From an uncultured Bacteroidota bacterium (GTDB taxonomy: Bacteria; Bacteroidota; Bacteroidia; Flavobacteriales; Flavobacteriaceae), in assembly GCA_903920835.1 (NCBI GenBank), contig CAIXNQ010000244.1, positions 1 to 7,605 of the forward strand: a stretch of 7,605 bases of DNA. The letters are read 5' to 3'. Within the stretch, counting starts at the first letter, position 1. The number at the start of each line of letters is the position of its first letter. This document shows, in pieces, positions 1-6,340 of this stretch. The notes under the pieces were generated by a model. The model saw only the letters and a list, made by a program, of their open reading frames with translations, did not search any database and was not told the DNA's origin. A program made the translations under genes and the position numbers.

Positions 1-1821
1 AGCCCATTTTTGCCAAGCATAAACATGCCAAAGCCCCCACGGATTAACGCTTTTTTGATTTTTATAAAATTTTTCGACTTCATTTTTAATTATTGAAGTA
101 TCAATATGTTCTGCACCAAAAATCGGAGTTTCAAGAACGGTTTTAATAAAATCGGACTTCAATTCGTTTTTCAACCAATCTGCTATTGGAACGGTAAACC
201 CTTTTTTTGAAGTCGAGGTTGCAATTGATGGCATAATTTTATGTAGTGTTTGCTTTAAAACAAACTTAGTTTCTTGATGTTCGATTCCGTATTTTGGATT
301 GATGGTGTTGCTAAAATTGATAATGCTATTGTCAAGAAACGGAACTCTAACCTCAAGACTGTTTGCCATACTCATTAAATCTACTTTTTTGAGCACGCGT
401 TGCAGATGGGCTTTAAATTCATTTTGTTTTAGATACTGCAAAATTTGCGTCTTATTTTGATTTGATTCAAAAGCATAATCTGCAAGTAATTCTTTTGAAA
501 ATTGTTGATTCGGAAAAAGTTCTTCAAGCAAATGAAAGTGATTTTGTTTTTGCAAAATCCAACTTGAAAAACTTGGCAAAATATCTAATGCGCTGGATAA
601 TTTGGGATTAATTTTTCTGAAAAATGGCACTATTAATTTTCGCAACCAAAGCGGATAATTAAACCAATGGGCTTGCTGAACCGATTTTAAAAAACGAGGA
701 TATCCCCAAAAAAGTTCGTCGCCACCATCGCCAGAAAGCATTACAGTTGCTATTTTCTTGGCTTCTTTTGTGATTAAAAAAGTAGGAATAGAGCTGTAAT
801 CGCCAAAAGGTTCTGAAAGAAAATTGAAATGAGTGTCAATATTACTCAGTAATTCTTGTTCATTACAATAAAAAACTTTTTGATTTACAGCAATTTGTTC
901 GGCAATTTTTACAGCAGCTGGGGCTTCGTTGAGTTGTTCTTGATTTACACCAAAAGTAAAGGCCGTGATGTCATTTTTATTTTTCTTTGCAAACGAAGTT
1001 ACTAAAGTGCTATCGACTCCAGAGCTTAGAAAAGTAGCAATCGGAACATCTGCGTTTAGCTGCTGAGAAATTACATCATCAAAAAGTTGCTCAAATAATT
1101 CCGAAGTTTCAGGGTTGGTTTCTTCATTTTCATTCGTTGAAATAAAATCAAAATAGTTTGAATTGTAATCGATTTTTTTAGTTTCAAAATCCCAACAAAC
1201 TACTTCTCCTGCTGCAACTTGATAAATATTTTCAAAAACAGTATTTGGTGCGTGCATATAACCCAAACCAAAATATTCTTTCATAATTTCGGGTCGAAGT
1301 TTTTTATCATTAAAAGCAGGATGTTGAAAAACTTGGTCAAATTGAGAAGCGAAGACCAATCCGTCTTCAAAAATGCCATAAAACAATGGCTTGATGCCAG
1401 CAAAATCTCGAGCTAAATAGGCTTTCTTTTCCAGAATATCATAAACTGAAATAGCGAACATTCCGTTGAGATGTTTAATAACCTGTTGTACTGACATTTT
1501 TTCTAACAAATGAACCAAAATTTCGCTATCAGTTTTTGACCTCAGTTCGTTATCGTTAATTTGGTGTAGCTTTTGGAGTTCTTTATAATTATAAATTTCG
1601 CCATTAAATACAACTACAAATCTCTTATTTGGACTAAAAAGTGGTTGATTTCCGTTTTCGGACAAATCTAAAATGGACAATCTATTAAAACCTATTTGAA
1701 AATCATTCGATTTAGAAATTCCTTGTTGGTCTGGACCGCGATGAATACTTAAATTCAGAATCTTTTTAAATTCAAAATCAGAAAGTAAATTTGAAGTTAT
1801 TTCACCAAAAAAACCACACAT
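1..1821 (-). CDS. asnB: Asparagine synthase (glutamine-hydrolysing)-like amidotransferase, C-terminus cut by window edge
   Basis: The enzyme is predicted to take ammonia from glutamine and use ATP to amidate a carboxylate: aspartate, or a sugar-linked acid in polysaccharide-locus members. It is cytoplasmic. The frame is open for all 607 codons visible. The start at 1821 is fixed because the N-terminal nucleophile must be Cys2 (MCGFFGE). The glutaminase domain shows HRGPD (27-31), RLSILDL (about 67-73), NGEIYN (73-78), TDSE (97-100) and RDFAGIKPLF (138-147). The synthetase domain shows a PP-loop written SSGVDS (266-271) instead of the commoner SGGxDS, then SGDGGDELFWGY (363-374), VDLMSMANSLEVRVPFLD (480-497) and KKGFTVP (539-545). 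The Trp-rich end at the window edge is typical of the last residues, so little is missing. It is divergent from a CpsB-type phosphatase, which suggests a role in exopolysaccharide or O-antigen synthesis rather than bulk asparagine supply. The family is certain; the substrate is inferred. Confidence 0.95.
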   Translation of the reverse strand, partial: MCGFFGEITSNLLSDFEFKKILNLSIHRGPDQQGISKSNDFQIGFNRLSILDLSENGNQPLFSPNKRFVVVFNGEIYNYKELQKLHQINDNELRSKTDSEILVHLLEKMSVQQVIKHLNGMFAISVYDILEKKAYLARDFAGIKPLFYGIFEDGLVFASQFDQVFQHPAFNDKKLRPEIMKEYFGLGYMHAPNTVFENIYQVAAGEVVCWDFETKKIDYNSNYFDFISTNENEETNPETSELFEQLFDDVISQQLNADVPIATFLSSGVDSTLVTSFAKKNKNDITAFTFGVNQEQLNEAPAAVKIAEQIAVNQKVFYCNEQELLSNIDTHFNFLSEPFGDYSSIPTFLITKEAKKIATVMLSGDGGDELFWGYPRFLKSVQQAHWFNYPLWLRKLIVPFFRKINPKLSSALDILPSFSSWILQKQNHFHLLEELFPNQQFSKELLADYAFESNQNKTQILQYLKQNEFKAHLQRVLKKVDLMSMANSLEVRVPFLDNSIINFSNTINPKYGIEHQETKFVLKQTLHKIMPSIATSTSKKGFTVPIADWLKNELKSDFIKTVLETPIFGAEHIDTSIIKNEVEKFYKNQKSVNPWGLWHVYAWQKWA

Positions 1822-1861
1822 AGGCAACTACAGAAAATTATTTAACAAAAATTCGTCAATA

Positions 1862-1897
1862 ATATTTGGATATTTTTTTTAACGATCAAACAAATAT
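1862..1897. repeat. Short inverted repeat in the divergent intergenic region
   Basis: ATATTTG at 1862-1868 and CAAATAT at 1891-1897 are perfect reverse complements separated by 22 bp. The right arm overlaps the probable -7 element of the amidotransferase gene. The left arm, read on the plus strand with one preceding base, is AATATTTG, one mismatch from the same consensus. It may be an operator, two facing promoters, or chance in AT-rich DNA. Confidence 0.25.
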
Positions 1898-1898
1898 A
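1891..1898 (-). promoter_or_regulatory. Probable Bacteroidota -7 element for the asparagine synthase-like gene
   Basis: Read on the minus strand, the sequence is TATATTTG, a full match to the Bacteroidota -7 consensus TAnnTTTG. It would give a 5' leader of roughly 60-65 nt before the ATG at 1821. The -33 partner is weak: the nearest TTG (1913-1915) is 14 nt away, shorter than the usual spacing of about 17-23 nt. In a region this AT-rich, a chance match is possible. Confidence 0.45.
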
Positions 1899-1968
1899 AC
1901 AATTAGATAGTACAATTAATTTCATAGTTTGGAGATTATTTGTTTTCTTTGTTGAAAATCCTGAACAC

Positions 1969-2703
1969 ATGTTTTCTTTTTTAAAGCCCAAACCTTCTCT
2001 TAGAGACTTTATTCCAGATGGTTTTATAGATATTCATTCGCATTTGCTGCCTGGTATTGACGATGGAGCAGCGTCTATTGAAGATTCATTTTTTATTATA
2101 GATTCAATGAAAGAAATCGGATTTAGTCAATGTATTGCGACACCACACGTTTTTCAAGATGTTTGGAACAACACCGAATCTAAAATAGAACAAGTTGCTG
2201 CTGAAACAAAAGTTGCTTTTGATAGAAATGGTGAAGTGATACCGATGAGAGTTGCTGCTGAATACATGATGGATATGTCTTTTTTTAAAAGACTAAAGAC
2301 AGAAAAACTATTGACTATAAAAGACAATTATGTATTGGTCGAAATGTCCTATATAAATGCTCCAAATCAACTTTATGAAATTTTGTTTGACTTGCAAAAC
2401 GAAGATTACATCCCTGTCTTAGCACATCCAGAACGTTACTTATATTATTTTTCTAACTTTAATGAATATGAAAAATTAAAAAATGCAGGATGTAAATTTC
2501 AATTGAATTTATTATCAGCCGTTGGATATTATGGCGAAGGTGTTTTGCAACTTGCAGATAAATTAATATCCAAAGGCATGATTGATTTTGTTGGTTCAGA
2601 CATTCACCATGAACGACATATAAAAGCCTTTGATGGGAAAATTCAAATTAAAAAATTAGATTTATTTAAAGAAGCAATTTCAAATAATACGTTTTTTAAG
2701 TAA
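1969..2703 (+). CDS. PHP-superfamily tyrosine-protein phosphatase (CpsB/CapC/YwqE type)
   Basis: This is a metal-dependent phosphotyrosine phosphatase, expected to dephosphorylate the autophosphorylated tyrosine kinase that controls capsule or exopolysaccharide chain export. The 244-residue length fits the family. Visible metal and catalytic motifs in order are DIHSHLLPGIDDG (21-33, with the HxH pair H23/H25), ATPH (57-60), AAEYMMD (96-102, metal ligand E98), AHPERY (152-157) and GSDIHH (209-214, D211/H213). All expected PHP ligands are present, so it should be active. The start at 1969 is the natural one: a short basic lead (FLKPKPSLRDFIP) precedes the first motif as in flavobacterial homologues, and there is no clear Shine-Dalgarno sequence. 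There is no signal peptide or membrane segment, so it is cytoplasmic. The matching tyrosine kinase and export genes are not in the window. No convincing promoter was found in front of it. Confidence 0.93.
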   Translation: MFSFLKPKPSLRDFIPDGFIDIHSHLLPGIDDGAASIEDSFFIIDSMKEIGFSQCIATPHVFQDVWNNTESKIEQVAAETKVAFDRNGEVIPMRVAAEYMMDMSFFKRLKTEKLLTIKDNYVLVEMSYINAPNQLYEILFDLQNEDYIPVLAHPERYLYYFSNFNEYEKLKNAGCKFQLNLLSAVGYYGEGVLQLADKLISKGMIDFVGSDIHHERHIKAFDGKIQIKKLDLFKEAISNNTFFK

Positions 2704-2759
2704 TATTTCGCAAACAAAAAGCAGTCTGAGACTACTATTTAACTGTCTGAAACTCCTAA

Positions 2760-2881
2760 ATAGCAATTTAAAACCCTTTTTTTTCTAGTTGAGACTCCTA
2801 TTTACCAGTCTGGAACTCAAAAATAGCAGTTTAAAACCCTTTTTTTTCTAGTTGAGACACCTATTTACCAGTCTGAGACTC
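2760..2881. repeat. 63-bp higher-order duplication inside the 21-bp array
   Basis: Positions 2760-2818 and 2823-2881 match at all but four of 59 positions (differences at 2766/2829, 2796/2859, 2813/2876 and 2814/2877) and lie 63 bp apart, which is three 21-bp units. Each copy contains the distinctive AAAACCC followed by eight T and then CTAGTTGAGAC. This points to a recent block duplication, by slippage or unequal exchange, laid over an older array. Confidence 0.85.
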
Positions 2882-2931
2882 ATAAAAAGCGGTCTGAGAC
2901 TCATAATTACCAGTCTGAGACTGCTTTTTAT
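2882..2931. terminator. Probable bidirectional intrinsic terminator at the right end of the repeat array
   Basis: Positions 2882-2901 pair with 2912-2931 around a 10-nt loop (2902-2911). The stem has 18 Watson-Crick pairs, one G-U wobble (2891 with 2922) and one G-G mismatch (2896 with 2917). The outer stem is ATAAAAAGC paired with GCTTTTTAT, so a transcript from either strand leaves the GC-containing stem into a run of five U. This suits the end of the plus-strand phosphatase mRNA, about 180 nt after its stop, and the end of the minus-strand hemL operon, about 30 nt after its stop. Function is inferred from structure and position only. Confidence 0.6.
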
Positions 2932-2962
2932 CTATTTGAAACTCTAATTCAGATAATCACCA

Positions 2963-4252
2963 TCAACTCCAAAATCTCGTAACATTAGCTACAGCTTTGA
3001 TTGTAGAATCTAAATCTTCGTAGGTCAAAGCATCTGTAATGAACCAAGTTTCATAAGCAGACGGTGCTATATATATTCCTTCATTTAAAAGTCCGTGAAA
3101 GAACTTCTTGAAAAGTTCATTGTCGCCACGTTTTGCAGACTCGAAATCAACCACAGGATTTGCATCAAAATGTACCGAAATCATTGAACCAACTCGATTG
3201 ATGGTGTGAATTACGTTGTTTTGGTCAAGTACTTCTTGAATGCCTTTCTCTAAATAGGCTGTTTTTTCGTCAAGTCGTTTATAGATGGCTTGGTCTGAGT
3301 TAAGTTCCGTTAGCATTGCCAATCCAGCAGCCATAGCCAACGGATTTCCAGATAATGTGCCCGCTTGATAAACTGGTCCAAGTGGCGCGAGATGATTCAT
3401 AATTTCTTCACGTGCAGCAAAAGCTCCAACGGGAAGTCCGCCGCCAATTACTTTTCCGAAACAAACAATGTCGGCTTTTATGTTATACAGCTCTTGAACA
3501 CCGCCTTTTGCCAATCGAAAACCGGTCATTACTTCGTCAAAAATCAAAAGAATTTCATGTGCATTACACAACAATTGAAGTCCTTTTAAAAAACCTTCTT
3601 TCGGAGGGATACAGCCCATATTTCCTGCCACGGGTTCAACGATAATCGCTGCAATTTGATTTTTATTGGCGGCAATTAATGCTTCTACGTTGTTCAAATC
3701 ATTATAGTTGGCAAGCAAAGTATCTTTTGCAGTTCCTTCGGTCACGCCCGGACTGTTCGGGATTCCAAAAGTGCTGGCACCACTTCCTGCTTGAATCAAA
3801 AACGAATCGGAATGACCATGATAGCAACCAGCAAACTTGATGATTTTATCTTTTTTAGTAAAACCTCTGGCCAAACGAATGGCACTCATGCAAGCTTCGG
3901 TTCCTGAATTAACGAATCTAATTTTATCAATATTCGGCACCATCTCAATGGCGAGTGCAGCTATTTTTGTTTCTAATTCAGTAGGCATTCCAAAAGAAGT
4001 TCCTTGTTTAGCAATATCGGTTATGGCATCTATCACGGGCTGATGTGCGTGGCCTAAAATCATCGGTCCCCACGAATTGATATAATCTATCAATCGATTA
4101 TTATCTTCGTCATATAAATAAGCTCCTTTGGCACTTTTTACAAAAATCGGGGTTCCACCAACGCCTTTAAATGCGCGAACTGGTGAATTAACGCCGCCCG
4201 GAATTACTTTTTGAGCTTCTATAAACAGTTGACTGCTTCTTTGATATTGCAT
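2963..4252 (-). CDS. hemL: Glutamate-1-semialdehyde 2,1-aminomutase
   Basis: HemL is a cytoplasmic PLP enzyme of aminotransferase class III. It converts glutamate-1-semialdehyde to 5-aminolevulinate, the last step of the C5 route to haem and other tetrapyrroles. The 429-residue length is normal. Characteristic motifs are PGGVNSPVRAF (18-28), NSGTEA (115-120, cofactor phosphate region), CYHGHSD (143-149), the DE pair after LLIF (239-240, contact to the pyridine nitrogen), FGKVIGGGLPVGA (265-277, with K267 as the Schiff-base lysine) and AGTLSGNP (297-304). The PVRAFKGVGGTP stretch separates it from ordinary class III aminotransferases. It starts one base after the stop of the glucosaminidase gene, so the two are probably co-transcribed and may be translationally coupled. 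Its 3' end faces the repeat array. No HemA or other haem gene is in the window. Confidence 0.97.
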   Translation of the reverse strand: MQYQRSSQLFIEAQKVIPGGVNSPVRAFKGVGGTPIFVKSAKGAYLYDEDNNRLIDYINSWGPMILGHAHQPVIDAITDIAKQGTSFGMPTELETKIAALAIEMVPNIDKIRFVNSGTEACMSAIRLARGFTKKDKIIKFAGCYHGHSDSFLIQAGSGASTFGIPNSPGVTEGTAKDTLLANYNDLNNVEALIAANKNQIAAIIVEPVAGNMGCIPPKEGFLKGLQLLCNAHEILLIFDEVMTGFRLAKGGVQELYNIKADIVCFGKVIGGGLPVGAFAAREEIMNHLAPLGPVYQAGTLSGNPLAMAAGLAMLTELNSDQAIYKRLDEKTAYLEKGIQEVLDQNNVIHTINRVGSMISVHFDANPVVDFESAKRGDNELFKKFFHGLLNEGIYIAPSAYETWFITDALTYEDLDSTIKAVANVTRFWS

Positions 4253-4253
4253 T

Positions 4254-5420
4254 TTACTTTACTTTTAAGGTTTGTCCGATTTGAATTGAATTGTCTGGCA
4301 GGTTGTTCAATCGTTTTAACTCTTCAACTGTTGTATTAAATTTCTTTGATATAGAATAGAGCGTTTCTTTCGTCTGAACGACATAAGTTCCTTCTTGTTT
4401 GTTGTCTGCTTTTGGTGCTTCTACAGGTTTTGGTGCTTCAATTGGTTTTGATGCAGGCACTTTGTTCTCAGCTACGGGTTTTGGTGCGGCAACAATAGTG
4501 TCTTTCTTTACCGTTGGGTTTGTTGCAGGAGCTGCTGCTTTTTCAGCTACTGGTTTTGTTTCTTGTGGTTTTGTAGTACTTGGAATAACTTCTGGAGCTA
4601 TTGTTTCAGTTGTTTTTATCACATCTGTTTTTACGGTTTCAACTGTTTTTACAGTTTCAGTAACCGTTTTTTCTGCTACTTTTTTAACTTCTTCAACTGG
4701 TTTTGTATCTATAATTTTATTTTCAGTAACTACAGTTTCAGTTTTTGCAGGTTGATAATCCTTGCCCAAAACTTCGGCATCATATTGCGCTAAATTATAC
4801 TTTTCAATAAGTCCAGTTAATTTGTCTGGATATTTAGGATCGGTAGCATATCCTGCATCTTTGAGCCCTTTTGCCCAATTTTTGTAATCATCTTTTGGCA
4901 ATTTGAACAAATCAGCATACCATTTTCTGTTGCTAATAAAAGCCGCATGGTCAGAAAAAGATTGGTTCGGATCGTCATATTTTCTGAAACATTCCTCTGG
5001 AGCGTCGTCATTGTGTTTGATACTCGCTCCAGTCCAATCTTTATGACATTTAATGCCAAAATGATTATTCCCTTGAACGCTCAAAGGTCCTGTTCCAGCA
5101 CCCGATTCTAAAATGGCTTGAGATAGTGTTATACTCGCTGGAATTCCAAAATTCTTCATGTTGTCTTTAGCAATTCCTTTATATTTTTCAATATAAGCCT
5201 GCACGATTTCGGGCGTAACTTTTACTTGTGTGGTTGCTTCTAGCACTTGAGTTTCGCTAGGTTTTACTGGAGTTGAAGGCGTTGTTGGTTTTTCAGCTGC
5301 ACTAACTGGTGTGGTTGGTGCATTCTTGTCAGGATCCTTTGTTGTTTGAATGTAGGGTTTCTTTGAACTACAACTAACTAAAAAAAGAATCACTGCTATT
5401 GTGCTAATTTTTTTCATCAT
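4254..5420 (-). CDS. Lipoprotein N-acetylglucosaminidase (GH73-like) with C-terminal LysM domain
   Basis: This is a predicted peptidoglycan hydrolase cleaving glycan strands next to N-acetylglucosamine. I chose the ATG at 5420 (388 residues) because it yields a compact lipoprotein signal, MMKKISTIAVILFLVSC, with lipidated Cys17, and lies just past the upstream gene's stop. An in-frame ATG at 5444 would add eight residues and overlap that gene; ATG 5417 is equally plausible. Domains: a Thr/Pro-rich tether (about 18-65), a glucosaminidase domain (about 68-213) with ILESGAG (E105 as likely catalytic acid), NNHFGIKC and DDPNQSFSDHAAFI, a Lys/Thr/Val- then Pro/Ala/Lys-rich linker (about 220-343), and one LysM domain (about 345-388, from YVVQTKETLYSISKKF to the C-terminus) for glycan binding. 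No acidic run follows the Cys, so a periplasm-facing outer-membrane anchor is more likely than surface export. Physiological role (growth, division, secretion) cannot be read from the sequence. Confidence 0.92.
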   Translation of the reverse strand: MMKKISTIAVILFLVSCSSKKPYIQTTKDPDKNAPTTPVSAAEKPTTPSTPVKPSETQVLEATTQVKVTPEIVQAYIEKYKGIAKDNMKNFGIPASITLSQAILESGAGTGPLSVQGNNHFGIKCHKDWTGASIKHNDDAPEECFRKYDDPNQSFSDHAAFISNRKWYADLFKLPKDDYKNWAKGLKDAGYATDPKYPDKLTGLIEKYNLAQYDAEVLGKDYQPAKTETVVTENKIIDTKPVEEVKKVAEKTVTETVKTVETVKTDVIKTTETIAPEVIPSTTKPQETKPVAEKAAAPATNPTVKKDTIVAAPKPVAENKVPASKPIEAPKPVEAPKADNKQEGTYVVQTKETLYSISKKFNTTVEELKRLNNLPDNSIQIGQTLKVK

Positions 5421-5425
5421 GGTTT

Positions 5426-6328
5426 TTAATTTATTAACGTCCATTTTTTATGTTTTAAACTGTTATTCATTCCTTGTATTCCTTGCAAACCACCAGTGTG
5501 GATTAACAATATTTTTGTACCAACTTTAAAATAATTATTCCGAATTAAATCCATAACACCATAAACCATTTTGCCTGTATAAATTGGGTCAAGCGGAACT
5601 TTATAATCCGCTTTAAATTGATTGATAAAATCAATTAAATCGGGAGTTACCTTACCATAACCACCAAAATGATATTCTGAAATGATTTTCCATTGGTCAT
5701 TTTTGGCTTTTTCCTTCATTTGATTTTCTATAAAATCTCCTTTTAAGGCAGGAAAACCCAACAGTTTTTGATTTGGTTTTAAGCTATTACAAATCCCTAA
5801 AAATGTGCCTCCTGTCCCAATTGAGCAACAAATATAATCAAAATCAGAATCATCTTCTGTTAGAATTTCTTCACAACCTTTGATCGCCAAATCATTGGTG
5901 CCGCCTTCTGGAATTAAATAAAAGTCACCAAATTTATGATTTAAACTTTCTATAAATGCTTCACTTTCTTTCAAACGATAATCAGAACGTGTTACAAATT
6001 CAAACTGCATTCCGCAATCTTTCGCAAACTGTAAAGTTGGGTTTAATTCCTCGTGGTTCTCAATTTCGTCACCTCTAATAATTCCTATCGTTTCAAAATG
6101 ATATGTTTTTCCAGCAAAAGCAACAGCCGCAATATGATTTGAAAACGCGCCACCAAAAGTAAGGAGTTGACGTGCCTTTTGCAACTGAGCCGCTTCGATA
6201 TTGTATTTTAATTTCCTGAATTTATTTCCTGAAATGAACTGATGAATTAAATCTTCTCGCTTAATCTGCAACGAAACATTGCTGTTGTCAAGCGATATTA
6301 ATTGATTATAAACCATCGGAATTGTCAT
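5426..6328 (-). CDS. PLP-dependent D-cysteine desulfhydrase / ACC-deaminase family enzyme
   Basis: This is a fold-type II PLP enzyme of the tryptophan synthase beta superfamily and probably acts on a D- or small amino acid in the cytoplasm. Numbering is from ATG 6328 (300 residues); a TTG one codon upstream and ATG 6316 are alternatives. Motifs: KREDL (23-27); SGNKFRKLKYN (33-43), where K36 is the expected Schiff-base lysine; FGGAFSNH (58-65), with S63 at the catalytic serine position; EGGTND (141-146); SIGTGGTFLG (169-178), the phosphate-binding loop; YTGKM (250-254); and HTGG (277-280). True ACC deaminases carry Glu after that Tyr and Leu in the HLGG motif. Here both positions are Thr (T251, T278), the pattern linked to D-cysteine desulfhydrase activity, so ACC deaminase annotation is doubtful. 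It is slightly shorter than the usual 325-340 residues. It follows mfd by about 12 bp and is 5 bp ahead of the glucosaminidase ATG. Confidence 0.88.
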   Translation of the reverse strand: MTIPMVYNQLISLDNSNVSLQIKREDLIHQFISGNKFRKLKYNIEAAQLQKARQLLTFGGAFSNHIAAVAFAGKTYHFETIGIIRGDEIENHEELNPTLQFAKDCGMQFEFVTRSDYRLKESEAFIESLNHKFGDFYLIPEGGTNDLAIKGCEEILTEDDSDFDYICCSIGTGGTFLGICNSLKPNQKLLGFPALKGDFIENQMKEKAKNDQWKIISEYHFGGYGKVTPDLIDFINQFKADYKVPLDPIYTGKMVYGVMDLIRNNYFKVGTKILLIHTGGLQGIQGMNNSLKHKKWTLIN

Positions 6329-6340
6329 CAAAAGATTGTT

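Larger units (their letters stand above)
2713..2943. repeat. Tandem array of eleven 21-bp units with quasi-palindromic cores
   Basis: The array fills the gap between the convergent phosphatase and hemL genes. Eleven 11-bp cores start at 2723, 2744, 2765, 2786, 2807, 2828, 2849, 2870, 2891, 2912 and 2933, exactly 21 bp apart every time. Units 1, 8 and 10 have the core AGTCTGAGACT, whose arms AGTCT and AGACT are reverse complements around a central G. Others are variants, such as TGTCTGAAACT, AGTCTGGAACT, TAGTTGAGACT and AGTTTAAAACC. The 10-bp linkers are A/T-rich and usually bounded by C, for example CCTATTTACC, CATAAAAAGC and CTTTTTTTTC. The strict register despite sequence drift means indels have been rare or selected against. 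Twenty-one bp is both seven codons and about two helical turns. I do not recognise a named repeat family. It may bind a protein, form RNA hairpins, or be a degenerating minisatellite. Confidence 0.93.

Noticed and set aside
1219..1416. 65-codon plus-strand open frame opposite the asparagine synthase-like gene
   Set aside because: It is antisense to a gene whose frame is intact and carries all family motifs.
1925..1931. TAGTTTG as a -7 promoter element for the phosphatase gene
   Set aside because: It is one base short of TAnnTTTG and has no TTG at a suitable -33 distance. No other plus-strand candidate in the spacer was convincing.
2713..2943. CRISPR array
   Set aside because: The period is 21 bp with 10-bp linkers that recur, the repeats are degenerate, and there are no unique spacers of about 30 bp and no cas genes.
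2852..2947. 31-codon plus-strand frame from TTG in the repeat array (Leu/Arg-rich peptide)
   Set aside because: It has no ATG and no ribosome-binding signal, and lies wholly within non-unique repeat sequence. It is reported as an observation, not as a gene.
3365..4043. Three overlapping plus-strand open frames opposite hemL (3365-3589, 3412-3645, 3837-4043)
   Set aside because: All lie antisense to strongly conserved hemL codons, including its active site, and have no family resemblance.
4399..4755. 118-codon plus-strand open frame opposite the glucosaminidase linker
   Set aside because: It is the antisense of the low-complexity Lys/Thr/Val/Pro/Ala linker, which has few stop codons on the other strand. 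Its Phe/Val/Ala/Gly/Thr composition mirrors that bias and shows no domain.
4817..5059. 80-codon minus-strand open frame inside the glucosaminidase gene
   Set aside because: It is an alternative frame of the clearly coding GH73-like domain and shows no recognisable protein features.
6329..6331. TTG as start codon of the D-cysteine desulfhydrase-family gene
   Set aside because: It is directly followed by an in-frame ATG at 6328, which is the simpler start and leaves all motifs intact.
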